From: Cerasicoccus maritimus
Lineage (GTDB): Bacteria; Verrucomicrobiota; Verrucomicrobiia; Opitutales; Cerasicoccaceae
Assembly: GCA_031296935.1 (NCBI GenBank)
Contig: JAVDPD010000012.1
Span: 62,001 to 126,000, forward strand
Reading direction: 5' to 3'
Length of the DNA stretch: 64,000 nucleotides
In this document: positions 34,959 to 45,306 of the stretch, one piece after another
Position numbering within the stretch: the stretch's first letter is position 1
How the letters are laid out: the number at the start of each line of letters is the position of its first letter
Position numbers and translations under genes: made by a program
The notes under the pieces: generated by a model
What the model was told of the DNA's origin: nothing
Databases searched by the model: none
What the model saw: the letters and a program-made list of their open reading frames with translations, nothing else

Positions 34959-37619
34959 ATGAAACATACACCCATCCCAATTCTACTTTGCCTAGCCCTA
35001 CCAATTGCAACATTTGCCTCCAACATCCAATGGAGCGGCACCGCGGGCGACCACGACTACAGCAACCACCTAAACTGGTCTGGAAGCGTTGCCCCGGCCA
35101 ACAATTTGACTAGCGACACCGCCGTTTTTGCCGGAACACCCGCCAGTCAGTCAATCGTGATTCCAGCCCATCGCCAAGCTTACGCGATAGACCTTCAGAG
35201 CGGAGGCTGGCAATTCTCCGGAACCAACAGTATATCACTGTCGGACTTAGACAGTGCAGGCACCGCCGCAAATACGTTTCTGCTAGATGTAAAAGTGCAG
35301 AACGACAAGACTTGGGTCGTCAGCAATTCACTAAGCTTCGAGTCCAAGTTGCTTCAATTCAATGATTCACTAACCATCCGGGGCGGTGGCACGGTGACTC
35401 TCTCGTCTCGCATTGCCGGCACCCCAACCTCAGGCAATCCCCGTGAGTTGCACATTAAGAGCGCCGAAGTCATCGTTCTTGATGATCGCGTATACCCTGA
35501 CTATGCATCTGGCACTGTCTATTTGGAAGAAGTCAATTCATGCCTTGTCCTGCAAGCCACTATGGCAGAAGTCGAGAACTGGATCACATCGGGCAAAATC
35601 GTAGATGCCTACGGCGAAGGCTTAGTCCTAACTAACGATCCTGCTACCGGCTTTACCTCGGTCATGCCGCAAACGCAATTCGCCGTCGAGTGGACCGCCT
35701 CAGGCGGCAGTGGAGATTTCAATAACGTCCTTAACTGGGACCGAGGGGAGGTTCCCGACGCCGACGACTTTGCGGTTTTCTATAGCGGCAACACTGGAAC
35801 AGCGGGAACCGTAACCCTCCCCGACTCGCAAACCGTCTTCGCCATCGATTTTCAAGACACAGGCTGGACCATTGCGAGCACGGATAAATACCTAAACTTG
35901 ATGGACGTATTCAGTGCTGGCTCAGGCACGAACACTTTTGATTTAGAAGTTCGCCTCGGCGGAGCATCTTATTGGGTGGCACCCGAGGGAAACTGCATCT
36001 CCATTGCGGATAAGCTAACACAGATCGGAAACGACTTAACCGTGGACGGCGGTGGGCGCTTCGAATTTGCCCAGCGCATACTGGGCAATAACTCCAATGG
36101 CGACACTTGGGGCATCTACATCAATGAAGCAACTGTCTCCATCGAGGATACGAAAGTCTTCCCTGATTATTCAACCGGGATCGCCTTCATCAACAACGCC
36201 AACGCAGTCTTGGAAATGCAGGCGACAACCAGCCAAGTCCAAACTCTCATCGACAATGGCAGAATCGTTGATCTGACCGGCAAAGGATTGTTGCTAACTG
36301 ACACAGGCAGCGGATGGACGCAAGTTTCACCCGCGATCGCCCCACCCATGCCTGGAAATTGGCAGCTTGAATTCGAGGACGACTTCGAAGGGACCGAGTT
36401 AGATGGAGACAAATGGCGACTTGGGACAATGTTTCCAGACATTGTTGGAATCGCCGGCATGGGCCCCAACAATGTCACGCTGGCAGACGGCAAACTGCGC
36501 TTGGGTGCCACCGTCATCGATGATGGGAACGGAAACCTGAGTTATACCAGCGCGCAGATTAGCACGTTCCGCAAATACCGTCAGCAATATGGCTACTTTG
36601 AAGCACGCATGCGCTATCCGGTGCTGGGCGGATTCTGGCCTGCCTTTTGGATGATGCCAGACCGCGGAAATTACGGGCGTGCTGCCAAGTATTTCGAGTC
36701 ATTCCTAAAATTCGACCTCACCGGGATCGACCCCGCCACTATTTCTACTGCAGAACTCAGAGTAAATGTTGCCAGCTTGGAAGACACGACAAAGCACAGC
36801 GTGTGTTTCATGAAATTGGACGACGATTCATGGGATGAAACAACCCTAACCTGGAACAACAAACCCTCCCCTAAGCCCATCTGGATTAATCGCATCGCCA
36901 ACGAAGCCGTTGTTGGCCAAGACATGGTCGTCGATGTATTTGACTACATATTAGAGCAGACTGAGGGCGATCAAGTTGTCAGTTTCGTTCTATCCGACCA
37001 ATTCATGACAACCAAGGAAGTCGGCCTCCACACTCGTGAAGCGACTGACCCTGCGATTCGCCCGCGCCTGATCGTCGACGGTGTCACCTATTACCCGGTA
37101 GCAGACACCCAGGCACACCAACTGTCCCCCGACACGAACTACGGCACAAACACGGTGATGACCGTTTGCGAGGGATACGCGAACGCATCGTCCACTAAGA
37201 CCATCGACGACGGACAAGGTATGGAAATCGACATCATGGAGCACCTCGGCGTATGGGGGCCAGACACTGCCTCACACGCCTTGCATTGGGACGGCTATGC
37301 CGCAGATCACAAATCTCTCAGCAGCGGCCACTTCGATTTTACCTCCGCTGAAAGCGACTTCCACGTCTATGGCGTTTACTGGGATGAAGCTCTGATTGAA
37401 TTCTACGTCGATGGCGTAAAAACCTTCACGTGGGGCAATGGAGTGAATGAAGAGACCTACGACGCCTCACGCATCATGAATATCCCGGCCTACTTGATCT
37501 TGACCCTCCAACTCGGCGGTTGGGACGGAAATCTGGATGCGCTGGGCTCCCACGTTGACGGTCAGTATATTGAAATTGATTGGGTTCGCGCCTGGAGCGG
37601 GACTCCGACAAATCCATAG
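34959..37619 (+). CDS. secreted GH16 glycanase with N-terminal repeats and an inserted DNRLRE-type module
   Basis: 886 residues with a signal peptide (about 1-21). Two tandem modules of about 215 residues (roughly 22-235 and 236-445) share WSGxxGxxDYxNxLNW-type starts and G(K/R)IVDxxGxGLxLT ends. A GH16 beta-jelly-roll starts near 456 (NWQLEFEDDFEGTELDGDKW). The catalytic motif is MEIDIMEH at 755-762 (Glu756, Asp758, Glu761). Residues about 571-752, between MMPDRG and this motif, form an inserted module that reads as a rearranged DNRLRE-type domain (SFLKFDLTG ... WNNKP ... then VADT, NYG). Probably an endo-acting galactanase or glucanase; substrate not determinable. Confidence 0.85.
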   Translation: MKHTPIPILLCLALPIATFASNIQWSGTAGDHDYSNHLNWSGSVAPANNLTSDTAVFAGTPASQSIVIPAHRQAYAIDLQSGGWQFSGTNSISLSDLDSAGTAANTFLLDVKVQNDKTWVVSNSLSFESKLLQFNDSLTIRGGGTVTLSSRIAGTPTSGNPRELHIKSAEVIVLDDRVYPDYASGTVYLEEVNSCLVLQATMAEVENWITSGKIVDAYGEGLVLTNDPATGFTSVMPQTQFAVEWTASGGSGDFNNVLNWDRGEVPDADDFAVFYSGNTGTAGTVTLPDSQTVFAIDFQDTGWTIASTDKYLNLMDVFSAGSGTNTFDLEVRLGGASYWVAPEGNCISIADKLTQIGNDLTVDGGGRFEFAQRILGNNSNGDTWGIYINEATVSIEDTKVFPDYSTGIAFINNANAVLEMQATTSQVQTLIDNGRIVDLTGKGLLLTDTGSGWTQVSPAIAPPMPGNWQLEFEDDFEGTELDGDKWRLGTMFPDIVGIAGMGPNNVTLADGKLRLGATVIDDGNGNLSYTSAQISTFRKYRQQYGYFEARMRYPVLGGFWPAFWMMPDRGNYGRAAKYFESFLKFDLTGIDPATISTAELRVNVASLEDTTKHSVCFMKLDDDSWDETTLTWNNKPSPKPIWINRIANEAVVGQDMVVDVFDYILEQTEGDQVVSFVLSDQFMTTKEVGLHTREATDPAIRPRLIVDGVTYYPVADTQAHQLSPDTNYGTNTVMTVCEGYANASSTKTIDDGQGMEIDIMEHLGVWGPDTASHALHWDGYAADHKSLSSGHFDFTSAESDFHVYGVYWDEALIEFYVDGVKTFTWGNGVNEETYDASRIMNIPAYLILTLQLGGWDGNLDALGSHVDGQYIEIDWVRAWSGTPTNP

Positions 37620-37740
37620 CATGACAAAGGCCTGAGTATGCGCACACTCCTCCAACATCAGACCATACCAACGAAAGAGTTGGCGCACCTCAGGCTACAC
37701 TTGGTTTTAGCACGAGCCTTGGGCAATAAAACCAATCGAT

Positions 37741-37780
37741 GTGTCGCCGTTGCCCCTCACTCAAGGGCAACCACCGACAC
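37741..37780. promoter_or_regulatory. hairpin upstream of the GH1-AraC gene
   Basis: GTGTCG-CCG-TTGCCC-CTCACTCAA-GGGCAA-CCAC-CGACAC: two nested inverted repeats with a small internal loop, 83 bp upstream of the first possible start of the fusion gene. It could be the terminator of the GH16 transcript (no T-tract follows) or an operator for autoregulation, since the outer arms carry GTCG. Confidence 0.45.
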
Positions 37781-37859
37781 TCTGCTCCATCCGGTCAATC
37801 ACCTCACGCAATGCATCATAAGATGCGTTGCTACACAGTCATGAACAGGCAAACTCTAA

Positions 37860-39650
<1,791 letters not shown>

Positions 39651-39759
39651 GTGGCGCCGCTCCAGATCATACACGAGTCCATGACGAACTTCATCTTTTG
39701 CCAGTAGCTTTCTGCCGACCTATTTAACATCAAACGTCCACTTGATTCTTTTATACAAA

Positions 39760-41778
39760 ATGAAATCACCCAAAGACATATACAGAGAAAGCACCCCCAA
39801 ACTGATGGCTTCGTGCATGGTCGCAATCCTAGCAGCCCTGTCCCTCACGAGCATCGCCAACGCAAATACCGCGAGCGAGGAAGACGTCCTATTCGACATC
39901 GACGCCGTCACCGACATCAGCACATTGAAAACGACGCATGCAAAAGCTGCCCTTAAGGAATCGAATGGAGCAGAGACCCTGCAAATCGAATTCGACTCCA
40001 CAATCGCCTATCCCGCGTTTCATTTTCCAGTCCTCGATAGCGGTTGGGACCTGTCGGGCTACACTGGGGTGGAAATCGAAATCACCAATCCTGGCCAGGA
40101 AACGATTGGTGTCGGCATGCGAGTAGACAACCAAGGTCCGTGGAAAGATAAGCCCTGGAGTACAAACTATACTCGGCTAAAGCCTGGCGAGACCAAGACG
40201 CTACAGGTCACCTTTGGCATGGAAAGAAACGAGCCCGGATACCCGATCGATCCATCTAGGATCACCAAAATCCAGCTATTCACCATGAAGCCGAAGTCGC
40301 CCGTCGTAATCCAAGTATCTGATTTGAAAGGCTTCGTCTCCGAGAATGCCGAATCGGCGCAAACTGAAGCCGGAACGATTGGCCAGACCAATATGAACCG
40401 TCCACGCATCCAGGGCGACTTGATCAACCTTGACCACGCCACTGACTTCAGTGGATATAAAAAGCATCATACTGACGTTCACTTGATTCAAGGTGGCGAC
40501 GAATATTCGCTGGAGATTGATTTCAAGAATAACACCCAATACCCGGCCCTCCATTTCCCCATCCCTGAAGGCGGCTGGAACCTCTCAGACTACGCCGGCG
40601 TGGCAGTACAAGTCACCAACCCAAGCGAGGAAAAAATTGGCGTAGGCATGCGAGTCGACAACAAAGGTGACTGGAAAAAGAAACCTTGGAATTCTAGTTA
40701 CACGCGACTCAAACCTGGTGAAACCAAAACGCTACAAGTCGTATTCGGCATGGATGGTAATAATCCAGGTTATCCACTGGACTCTACTAGAATCAGCAAT
40801 ATTCAGCTCTTCACGATGAAGCCGAAGTCTCCGGTGAAAGTAATCATCAAAGATCTAAAAGCATTCGGGTCCCCACAAAACATCCCGGAGCAAGCCTCAA
40901 ACGATGGCTACAGTTCGCCCAAAGACATCACTACACCGGTTACGCCTGCGGAATGGGTTGGCCAGCGCCCGCCCGTCGATGGCGATTGGGTCATGACCTT
41001 CGAAGACACCTTCGACGGCGATTCCCTAGACGAGACGAAATGGACCAAGTGCGATGACCACTTCAGTAGATTTTTCATCTACCAAGAGGAGAATAGCTAC
41101 GTTGAAAGTGGTGTGCTCAAACTACGGGCTGAGAAGAAGGCTGTCGATGGACGCCAATACACCTCTGGGCAAATCGAATCATTTGGCAAATGGGCACAGC
41201 AATACGGCTACTTCGAAGCACGCGTAAAATTACCGACAACGCGCGGCTTCTGGCCAGCGTTTTGGTTGATGCCAGACCGTTTTGTGGATGGGCCGTCCGA
41301 TCAGCGATCCATCTGGATTCGCAATAGCACCCAATGGGGTGGCATGGAGTTCGACATCATGGAACATCTATGTGAATGGGGCCCCGGACGAAATAACGTT
41401 GCGGTCCATTGGGATGGCTATCGGGACGATCACAAAAGCTGGGGCACCAACAAGGCATTCTTCGGGCCGACGCCAGATGGTTGGCATAACTTCGGTATGC
41501 TATGGGAACCCGGGAAACTCACCTGGTTCATCGATGGCGTCAAAAAAGCTGAATGGAGCAATGAGCGTGTCGGCTCAGTGCCCGCTTACATGAAAATAAG
41601 CCTCCAACTCGGTGGCTGGGCCACTGAAGACATCGACATGGGCAACATTCATCAGACTTACGACATTGATTATGTCCGCGTCTGGCAAAAACAGGAATAC
41701 ATAGACAATCCCCCCAAACAGGCCCCCTTGCCCGCAGATCGCCAAGCACACATTGATAAATCAGCCAAGGACGCTTAG
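39760..41778 (+). CDS. secreted GH16 glycanase with two agarase-type binding modules
   Basis: 672 residues from MKSPKDIYRES (an ATG six codons upstream is possible), with a signal-like hydrophobic stretch ending SIANA. Two related modules of about 155 residues each carry WDLSGYTGVEIEITNPG and RLKPGETKTLQVTFGM motifs, similar to the N-terminal binding domain of GH50-type agarases. The C-terminal GH16 has FEDTFDGDSLDETKW and catalytic MEFDIMEH (Glu, Asp, Glu, about residues 530-535). It probably degrades agar-, porphyran- or carrageenan-like galactans outside the cell. It follows the GH1-AraC gene by about 100 bp. Confidence 0.85.
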   Translation: MKSPKDIYRESTPKLMASCMVAILAALSLTSIANANTASEEDVLFDIDAVTDISTLKTTHAKAALKESNGAETLQIEFDSTIAYPAFHFPVLDSGWDLSGYTGVEIEITNPGQETIGVGMRVDNQGPWKDKPWSTNYTRLKPGETKTLQVTFGMERNEPGYPIDPSRITKIQLFTMKPKSPVVIQVSDLKGFVSENAESAQTEAGTIGQTNMNRPRIQGDLINLDHATDFSGYKKHHTDVHLIQGGDEYSLEIDFKNNTQYPALHFPIPEGGWNLSDYAGVAVQVTNPSEEKIGVGMRVDNKGDWKKKPWNSSYTRLKPGETKTLQVVFGMDGNNPGYPLDSTRISNIQLFTMKPKSPVKVIIKDLKAFGSPQNIPEQASNDGYSSPKDITTPVTPAEWVGQRPPVDGDWVMTFEDTFDGDSLDETKWTKCDDHFSRFFIYQEENSYVESGVLKLRAEKKAVDGRQYTSGQIESFGKWAQQYGYFEARVKLPTTRGFWPAFWLMPDRFVDGPSDQRSIWIRNSTQWGGMEFDIMEHLCEWGPGRNNVAVHWDGYRDDHKSWGTNKAFFGPTPDGWHNFGMLWEPGKLTWFIDGVKKAEWSNERVGSVPAYMKISLQLGGWATEDIDMGNIHQTYDIDYVRVWQKQEYIDNPPKQAPLPADRQAHIDKSAKDA

Positions 41779-41842
41779 ACACTCAGCAACCCCAATTCCA
41801 GATAGAGAGATACGGTTAATATCCGCCAAACACACAAAGCAA

Positions 41843-41862
41843 AAACGCCACTTGTAGCGTTT
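41843..41862 (+). terminator. short hairpin after the second GH16 gene
   Basis: AAACGC-CACTTGTA-GCGTTT, 65 bases after the GH16 stop. It is weak as a terminator (6-bp stem with little T-tract), but the only obvious candidate between this gene and the next promoter. Confidence 0.4.
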
Positions 41863-41896
41863 CCCGACCTCAAAAAGATCAAAAACCACCCAAAAT

Positions 41897-41922
41897 GTCG
41901 GATATTGGCACGTCTTTGGTCG
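41897..41922 (+). promoter_or_regulatory. candidate AraC-type operator: second GTCG direct repeat of 22-bp period
   Basis: GTCGGATAT at 41897 and GTCGG at 41919 repeat with exactly 22-bp period, preceded by CCAAAA. It is 133 bp upstream of the PEP-CTERM start, close to the 142 bp of the first site. The two sites share CCAAAW(A/T)GTCGGAWAT in the left half. Confidence 0.45.
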
Positions 41923-42029
41923 GCTTCCGTTCTACTCTCCGTGTATTTTTTATGATACAGTTATCACCCTATTCGAATAGAGCTGCCCTACGGGCAATCA
42001 GCCAACCCTAAAAAAATAGTACTATACCC

Positions 42030-43451
42030 ATGAAACACGCAAACCGTTCCCCGCTCACTCCAAGCAAGCCCAAGGAGCTCGCAGTCATTGCGGCCATCCT
42101 TTCTTCATTTGCGACAATCACTGCTCAGGCAACCGTCACCCCCACCGGCTTTACCACGCCCGACTCCAGTGACGCATTCTGGTCAAGCGGGGGTGATGCT
42201 GGCACACAAGTTCAAGTTGGCAACAACTCAGGCGATGGCTCTTTACTTATCGAAGGTGGCAGCACCCTCACATCTGCCCGCGGCTTCATCGCTAACTCAA
42301 GCGGTATTACCGCCAGCGTCACGATCTCTGGTTCTGGATCAGCATGGAACTTCGCCACCGGAGAATTTCTCAACATCGGACAGGGCGGCAATGGCACATT
42401 ACTCATTTCCAACGGCGGTGGCTTAAGCACGGAAGGAACAAGTAACGTGGGCAATAGCACGGGCTCCATTGGTCGTGTAACGATTACCGGTGCAAGCTCA
42501 TACTGGAATGCCGGATCCATCTTTCTTGGTAATTCTGGTGACGGCGCAGTAGTCGTTAGCGACGGCGCGAACATCACCTCGGGGGGAATCTCCCTGGGAC
42601 GTAGCTCGGGCGGCACTGGCTCATTGGTCGTTACCGGCAGCGGTTCCAGTGTGACAACCGATACCATCTCCAATATTGGCTTTGCTGGCTCGGGTTCGTT
42701 AACGGTCGCAAACGGTGGCAGTTACTCGACGACCGCGAACAAAAACATCATCGTGAATCGCAACGGAACCGCCGAGTCCGGCATGGTGAATATCCACGTC
42801 ACCAACAATGGCATGGTCAATGCCACCGGCCAATTCCAAAACAATGACACCGTCAACCTCTTCGCCTCCCCCACACTCACCGCAGGGACTTACACGCCAA
42901 TTACCGCGAGTTCCTTTACGGGAACCGGGGGCGTTTACAACACCTGGGGCGGCGAATGGAATGGCAGCAACGAGTTTGTCGCCAACACCGTCAGCGCATC
43001 AACGGGCACGGTCAGCGGAGACTTGAGCAGCCAACGTCTCAGCTATGACAGCGCCAACTTCATCGCAGCATTCCGCAGCGACGTGGGCACTGGCGATTTC
43101 TCTGCCACCAGCTTGAATATTAGCGACATCGGCGGCGAAACCGTTCTCAACGCCTACACCATTTCCTCAACGCTTACGGAATCAGCAGATTACATTTACC
43201 TCTCCTTGCTGGTCGGCGCATCTGTCGATGAATACAGCATCTACTTCCGGGAAGACGATCAAGAATCCTGGTCAATCGCGGCCGCCGAGAATGTAGTTTA
43301 CGATGGCGAATACCTCAGCTTTACCATTAGCCAAGCAGGCGACTATGCTGCAACCGGAAGCATCATTCCTGAACCGTCCACCTACGCGTTGATTTTATCG
43401 CTTGGCGTATTCGGTGCCTTGATCCGCAGAAAGCGTGCAGCTGCTCGCTAA
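42030..43451 (+). CDS. PEP-CTERM surface protein with Gly/Ser-rich repeat region
   Basis: 473 residues. A signal-like region (AVIAAILSSFATITAQA) is followed by autotransporter-like beta-helix repeats of about 20-30 residues with VTISGSGS, LLISNGG and LTVANGGS patterns. The C-terminus is a PEP-CTERM sorting signal: PEPSTYALILSLGVFGALI then RRKRAAAR. Such proteins are cleaved and anchored by exosortase; no exosortase is in the window. Its position beside GH16 and sulfatase genes, and the shared putative operator, suggest a surface polysaccharide-binding role, which is inferred. Confidence 0.85.
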   Translation: MKHANRSPLTPSKPKELAVIAAILSSFATITAQATVTPTGFTTPDSSDAFWSSGGDAGTQVQVGNNSGDGSLLIEGGSTLTSARGFIANSSGITASVTISGSGSAWNFATGEFLNIGQGGNGTLLISNGGGLSTEGTSNVGNSTGSIGRVTITGASSYWNAGSIFLGNSGDGAVVVSDGANITSGGISLGRSSGGTGSLVVTGSGSSVTTDTISNIGFAGSGSLTVANGGSYSTTANKNIIVNRNGTAESGMVNIHVTNNGMVNATGQFQNNDTVNLFASPTLTAGTYTPITASSFTGTGGVYNTWGGEWNGSNEFVANTVSASTGTVSGDLSSQRLSYDSANFIAAFRSDVGTGDFSATSLNISDIGGETVLNAYTISSTLTESADYIYLSLLVGASVDEYSIYFREDDQESWSIAAAENVVYDGEYLSFTISQAGDYAATGSIIPEPSTYALILSLGVFGALIRRKRAAAR

Positions 43452-43550
43452 GCGTAAGGGTCATTCGGATAGACGAACTTTAACCCGTCCCAACGACCAC
43501 TGAGATTAACCCCGAAAGCGGAAGTTTTAGTGAAGTTGGCGTCACACTCG

Positions 43551-43586
43551 GCCACCTTGCCTGCAAATAGCTTTGCACAAGGTGGC
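43551..43586. promoter_or_regulatory. strong nested hairpin between PEP-CTERM and sulfatase genes
   Basis: GCCACCTTG and CAAGGTGGC arms enclose a second perfect arm pair TGCAAA / TTTGCA around TAGC, with only two unpaired bases in the stem. It has no T-run, so it may be an RNA stability or processing element rather than an intrinsic terminator. It lies about 100 bases after the PEP-CTERM stop. No gene seen in the rest of 43452-43677. Confidence 0.6.
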
Positions 43587-43677
43587 AGGGTGTATCGCGC
43601 ACAATTTTAGACGGCATTGAAGTTGGTGGCGCAGTTGGCAACGACACCGCCCATCATTGACGAAATGATTTCTTATA

Positions 43678-45300
43678 ATGTCCCAAAAACTCAACATCCT
43701 CTGGATTTCCTTTGAAGACACCAACCCTTACTACGGGTGTTATGGGGATCCCGTAGCGATTACCCCCAATTTGGATCGACTGGCAGCCGAAGGGTGTCGC
43801 TGGCCAAATGCCTATTCAACAGCCGGGGTATGCGCACCGGCGCGTGCAGGAATCATTACAGGCATGTATCCAATCTCGATTGGAGCACACCATATGCGCA
43901 CGACCCACGTCCAGAAGGGGATGCCGGAGTTGCCCACACCCTACAACACCGTAGCGCCTCCTCATGTAAAGTGCTTCACTGAATACCTACGCGCGGCGGG
44001 CTACTTCTGCACAAACAACGAGAAAACCGATTACCAGTTCCAAACGCCACGCACCGCATGGGATGAACAAGGCCATCAAGCCCATTGGCGTAATCGGCCT
44101 GCCCCTGATCAACCATTCTTCTCCGTGTTCAACTTGGGTGTAACTCACGAAAGCGGCATGTGGGAAGACAAGAACCCCAAAGCCTATGTTGATCCAGACA
44201 CGATCCCCCTCCCGCCCTACTTCCCTGACACGCCAAAGGTTCGAGAGTCAATGGCCAGGATGTATAACAACATCAGCTATAACGACTCCCTTCTCGGCCA
44301 GATGCTCCAAGACCTTGAAGATGATGGGCTCGCCGAAAACACCATCGTCTTTCACTGGAGCGACCACGGTCCGCTCCCTCGAGGCAAGCGCTGGCCATAC
44401 GACTCCGGCATTCACATCCCCATGATCATTCGCTGGCCGGATGGCCTGACCGCAGGCGAAGTCCGCGATGAGCTCATCAGCAGCATCGATCTCGGACCAA
44501 CAGTACTGTCACTCGCCGGACTGGATATTCCACACCATATACAGGGCCAGGCGTTTCTCGGACCGGAGCGCGCTCCATCGCGAGACTATGTTTTCGCATC
44601 GAGGGATCGTCACGACTGCACCTACGACCGCGTCCGCGCCTGCCGCGACCAACGCTTCAAATACATCCGCAACTACTATCCCGAAGCACCGCGCGCAGTC
44701 TGGATTCCCTACCTCCACCAGCATCCGATTATGGAGGAACTGTGGCGCTTACATCTGAGCGGAGAATTAACAGATCTACAGGAGAGTCTTTTCTTTGCAA
44801 ATACCCGAGCAGTCGAAGAACTCTACGATACAGAAGCTGATCCTTTCGAAACAAACAACCTCGCAAAAGATCTAGCCTACGACTCGGATCGCCGGCGCCT
44901 CAGCGACGCACTCGACAACTGGCTGGATGAAGTTGGTGACATGGGCGAAATTTCTGAGTCAGAAATGGTCGCGCGGTGGTATCCCAACGGCAAGCAACCG
45001 CAAACCGTGGCGCCCATCGCCGCATGCTATCAGGAGGGATGCGCCGGCCTCGGCGTGATGGATGAAGAAACCTGCACCAGCTTTCCTGCAACAATCATAC
45101 TTCAAAGCGCCACTCAAGGTGCCTCAATCGCATATCAACTGGAGGGCGACAGTCACTGGCGGCTCTACACCGGTCCCCTACGACTTCAACCCAAACAGCA
45201 CTCCATTAAGACAATCGCGAATCGCATCGGCTATGCTGAAAGCGAGGAACGACTATACCGAGTAAACGTTAAACAACCATCCACAACCATCAGCGCGTAG
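43678..45300 (+). CDS. sulfatase (type I, formylglycine-dependent)
   Basis: 540 residues. The sulfatase alkaline-phosphatase-like fold begins NILWISFEDTNPYYGCYGD, with the metal-binding Asp near the start. Formylglycine motif CAPAR has modifiable Cys52. Downstream are FHWSDHGPLPRGKRWPY (metal and active-site residues) and a C-terminal subdomain. No signal peptide is visible, so it should act in the cytoplasm after substrate import. It would remove sulfate from sugar oligomers of the polysaccharide used by this locus. The next sulfatase gene starts 6 bp after its stop; the two form an operon. Confidence 0.92.
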   Translation: MSQKLNILWISFEDTNPYYGCYGDPVAITPNLDRLAAEGCRWPNAYSTAGVCAPARAGIITGMYPISIGAHHMRTTHVQKGMPELPTPYNTVAPPHVKCFTEYLRAAGYFCTNNEKTDYQFQTPRTAWDEQGHQAHWRNRPAPDQPFFSVFNLGVTHESGMWEDKNPKAYVDPDTIPLPPYFPDTPKVRESMARMYNNISYNDSLLGQMLQDLEDDGLAENTIVFHWSDHGPLPRGKRWPYDSGIHIPMIIRWPDGLTAGEVRDELISSIDLGPTVLSLAGLDIPHHIQGQAFLGPERAPSRDYVFASRDRHDCTYDRVRACRDQRFKYIRNYYPEAPRAVWIPYLHQHPIMEELWRLHLSGELTDLQESLFFANTRAVEELYDTEADPFETNNLAKDLAYDSDRRRLSDALDNWLDEVGDMGEISESEMVARWYPNGKQPQTVAPIAACYQEGCAGLGVMDEETCTSFPATIILQSATQGASIAYQLEGDSHWRLYTGPLRLQPKQHSIKTIANRIGYAESEERLYRVNVKQPSTTISA

Positions 45301-45306
45301 CCAAAG

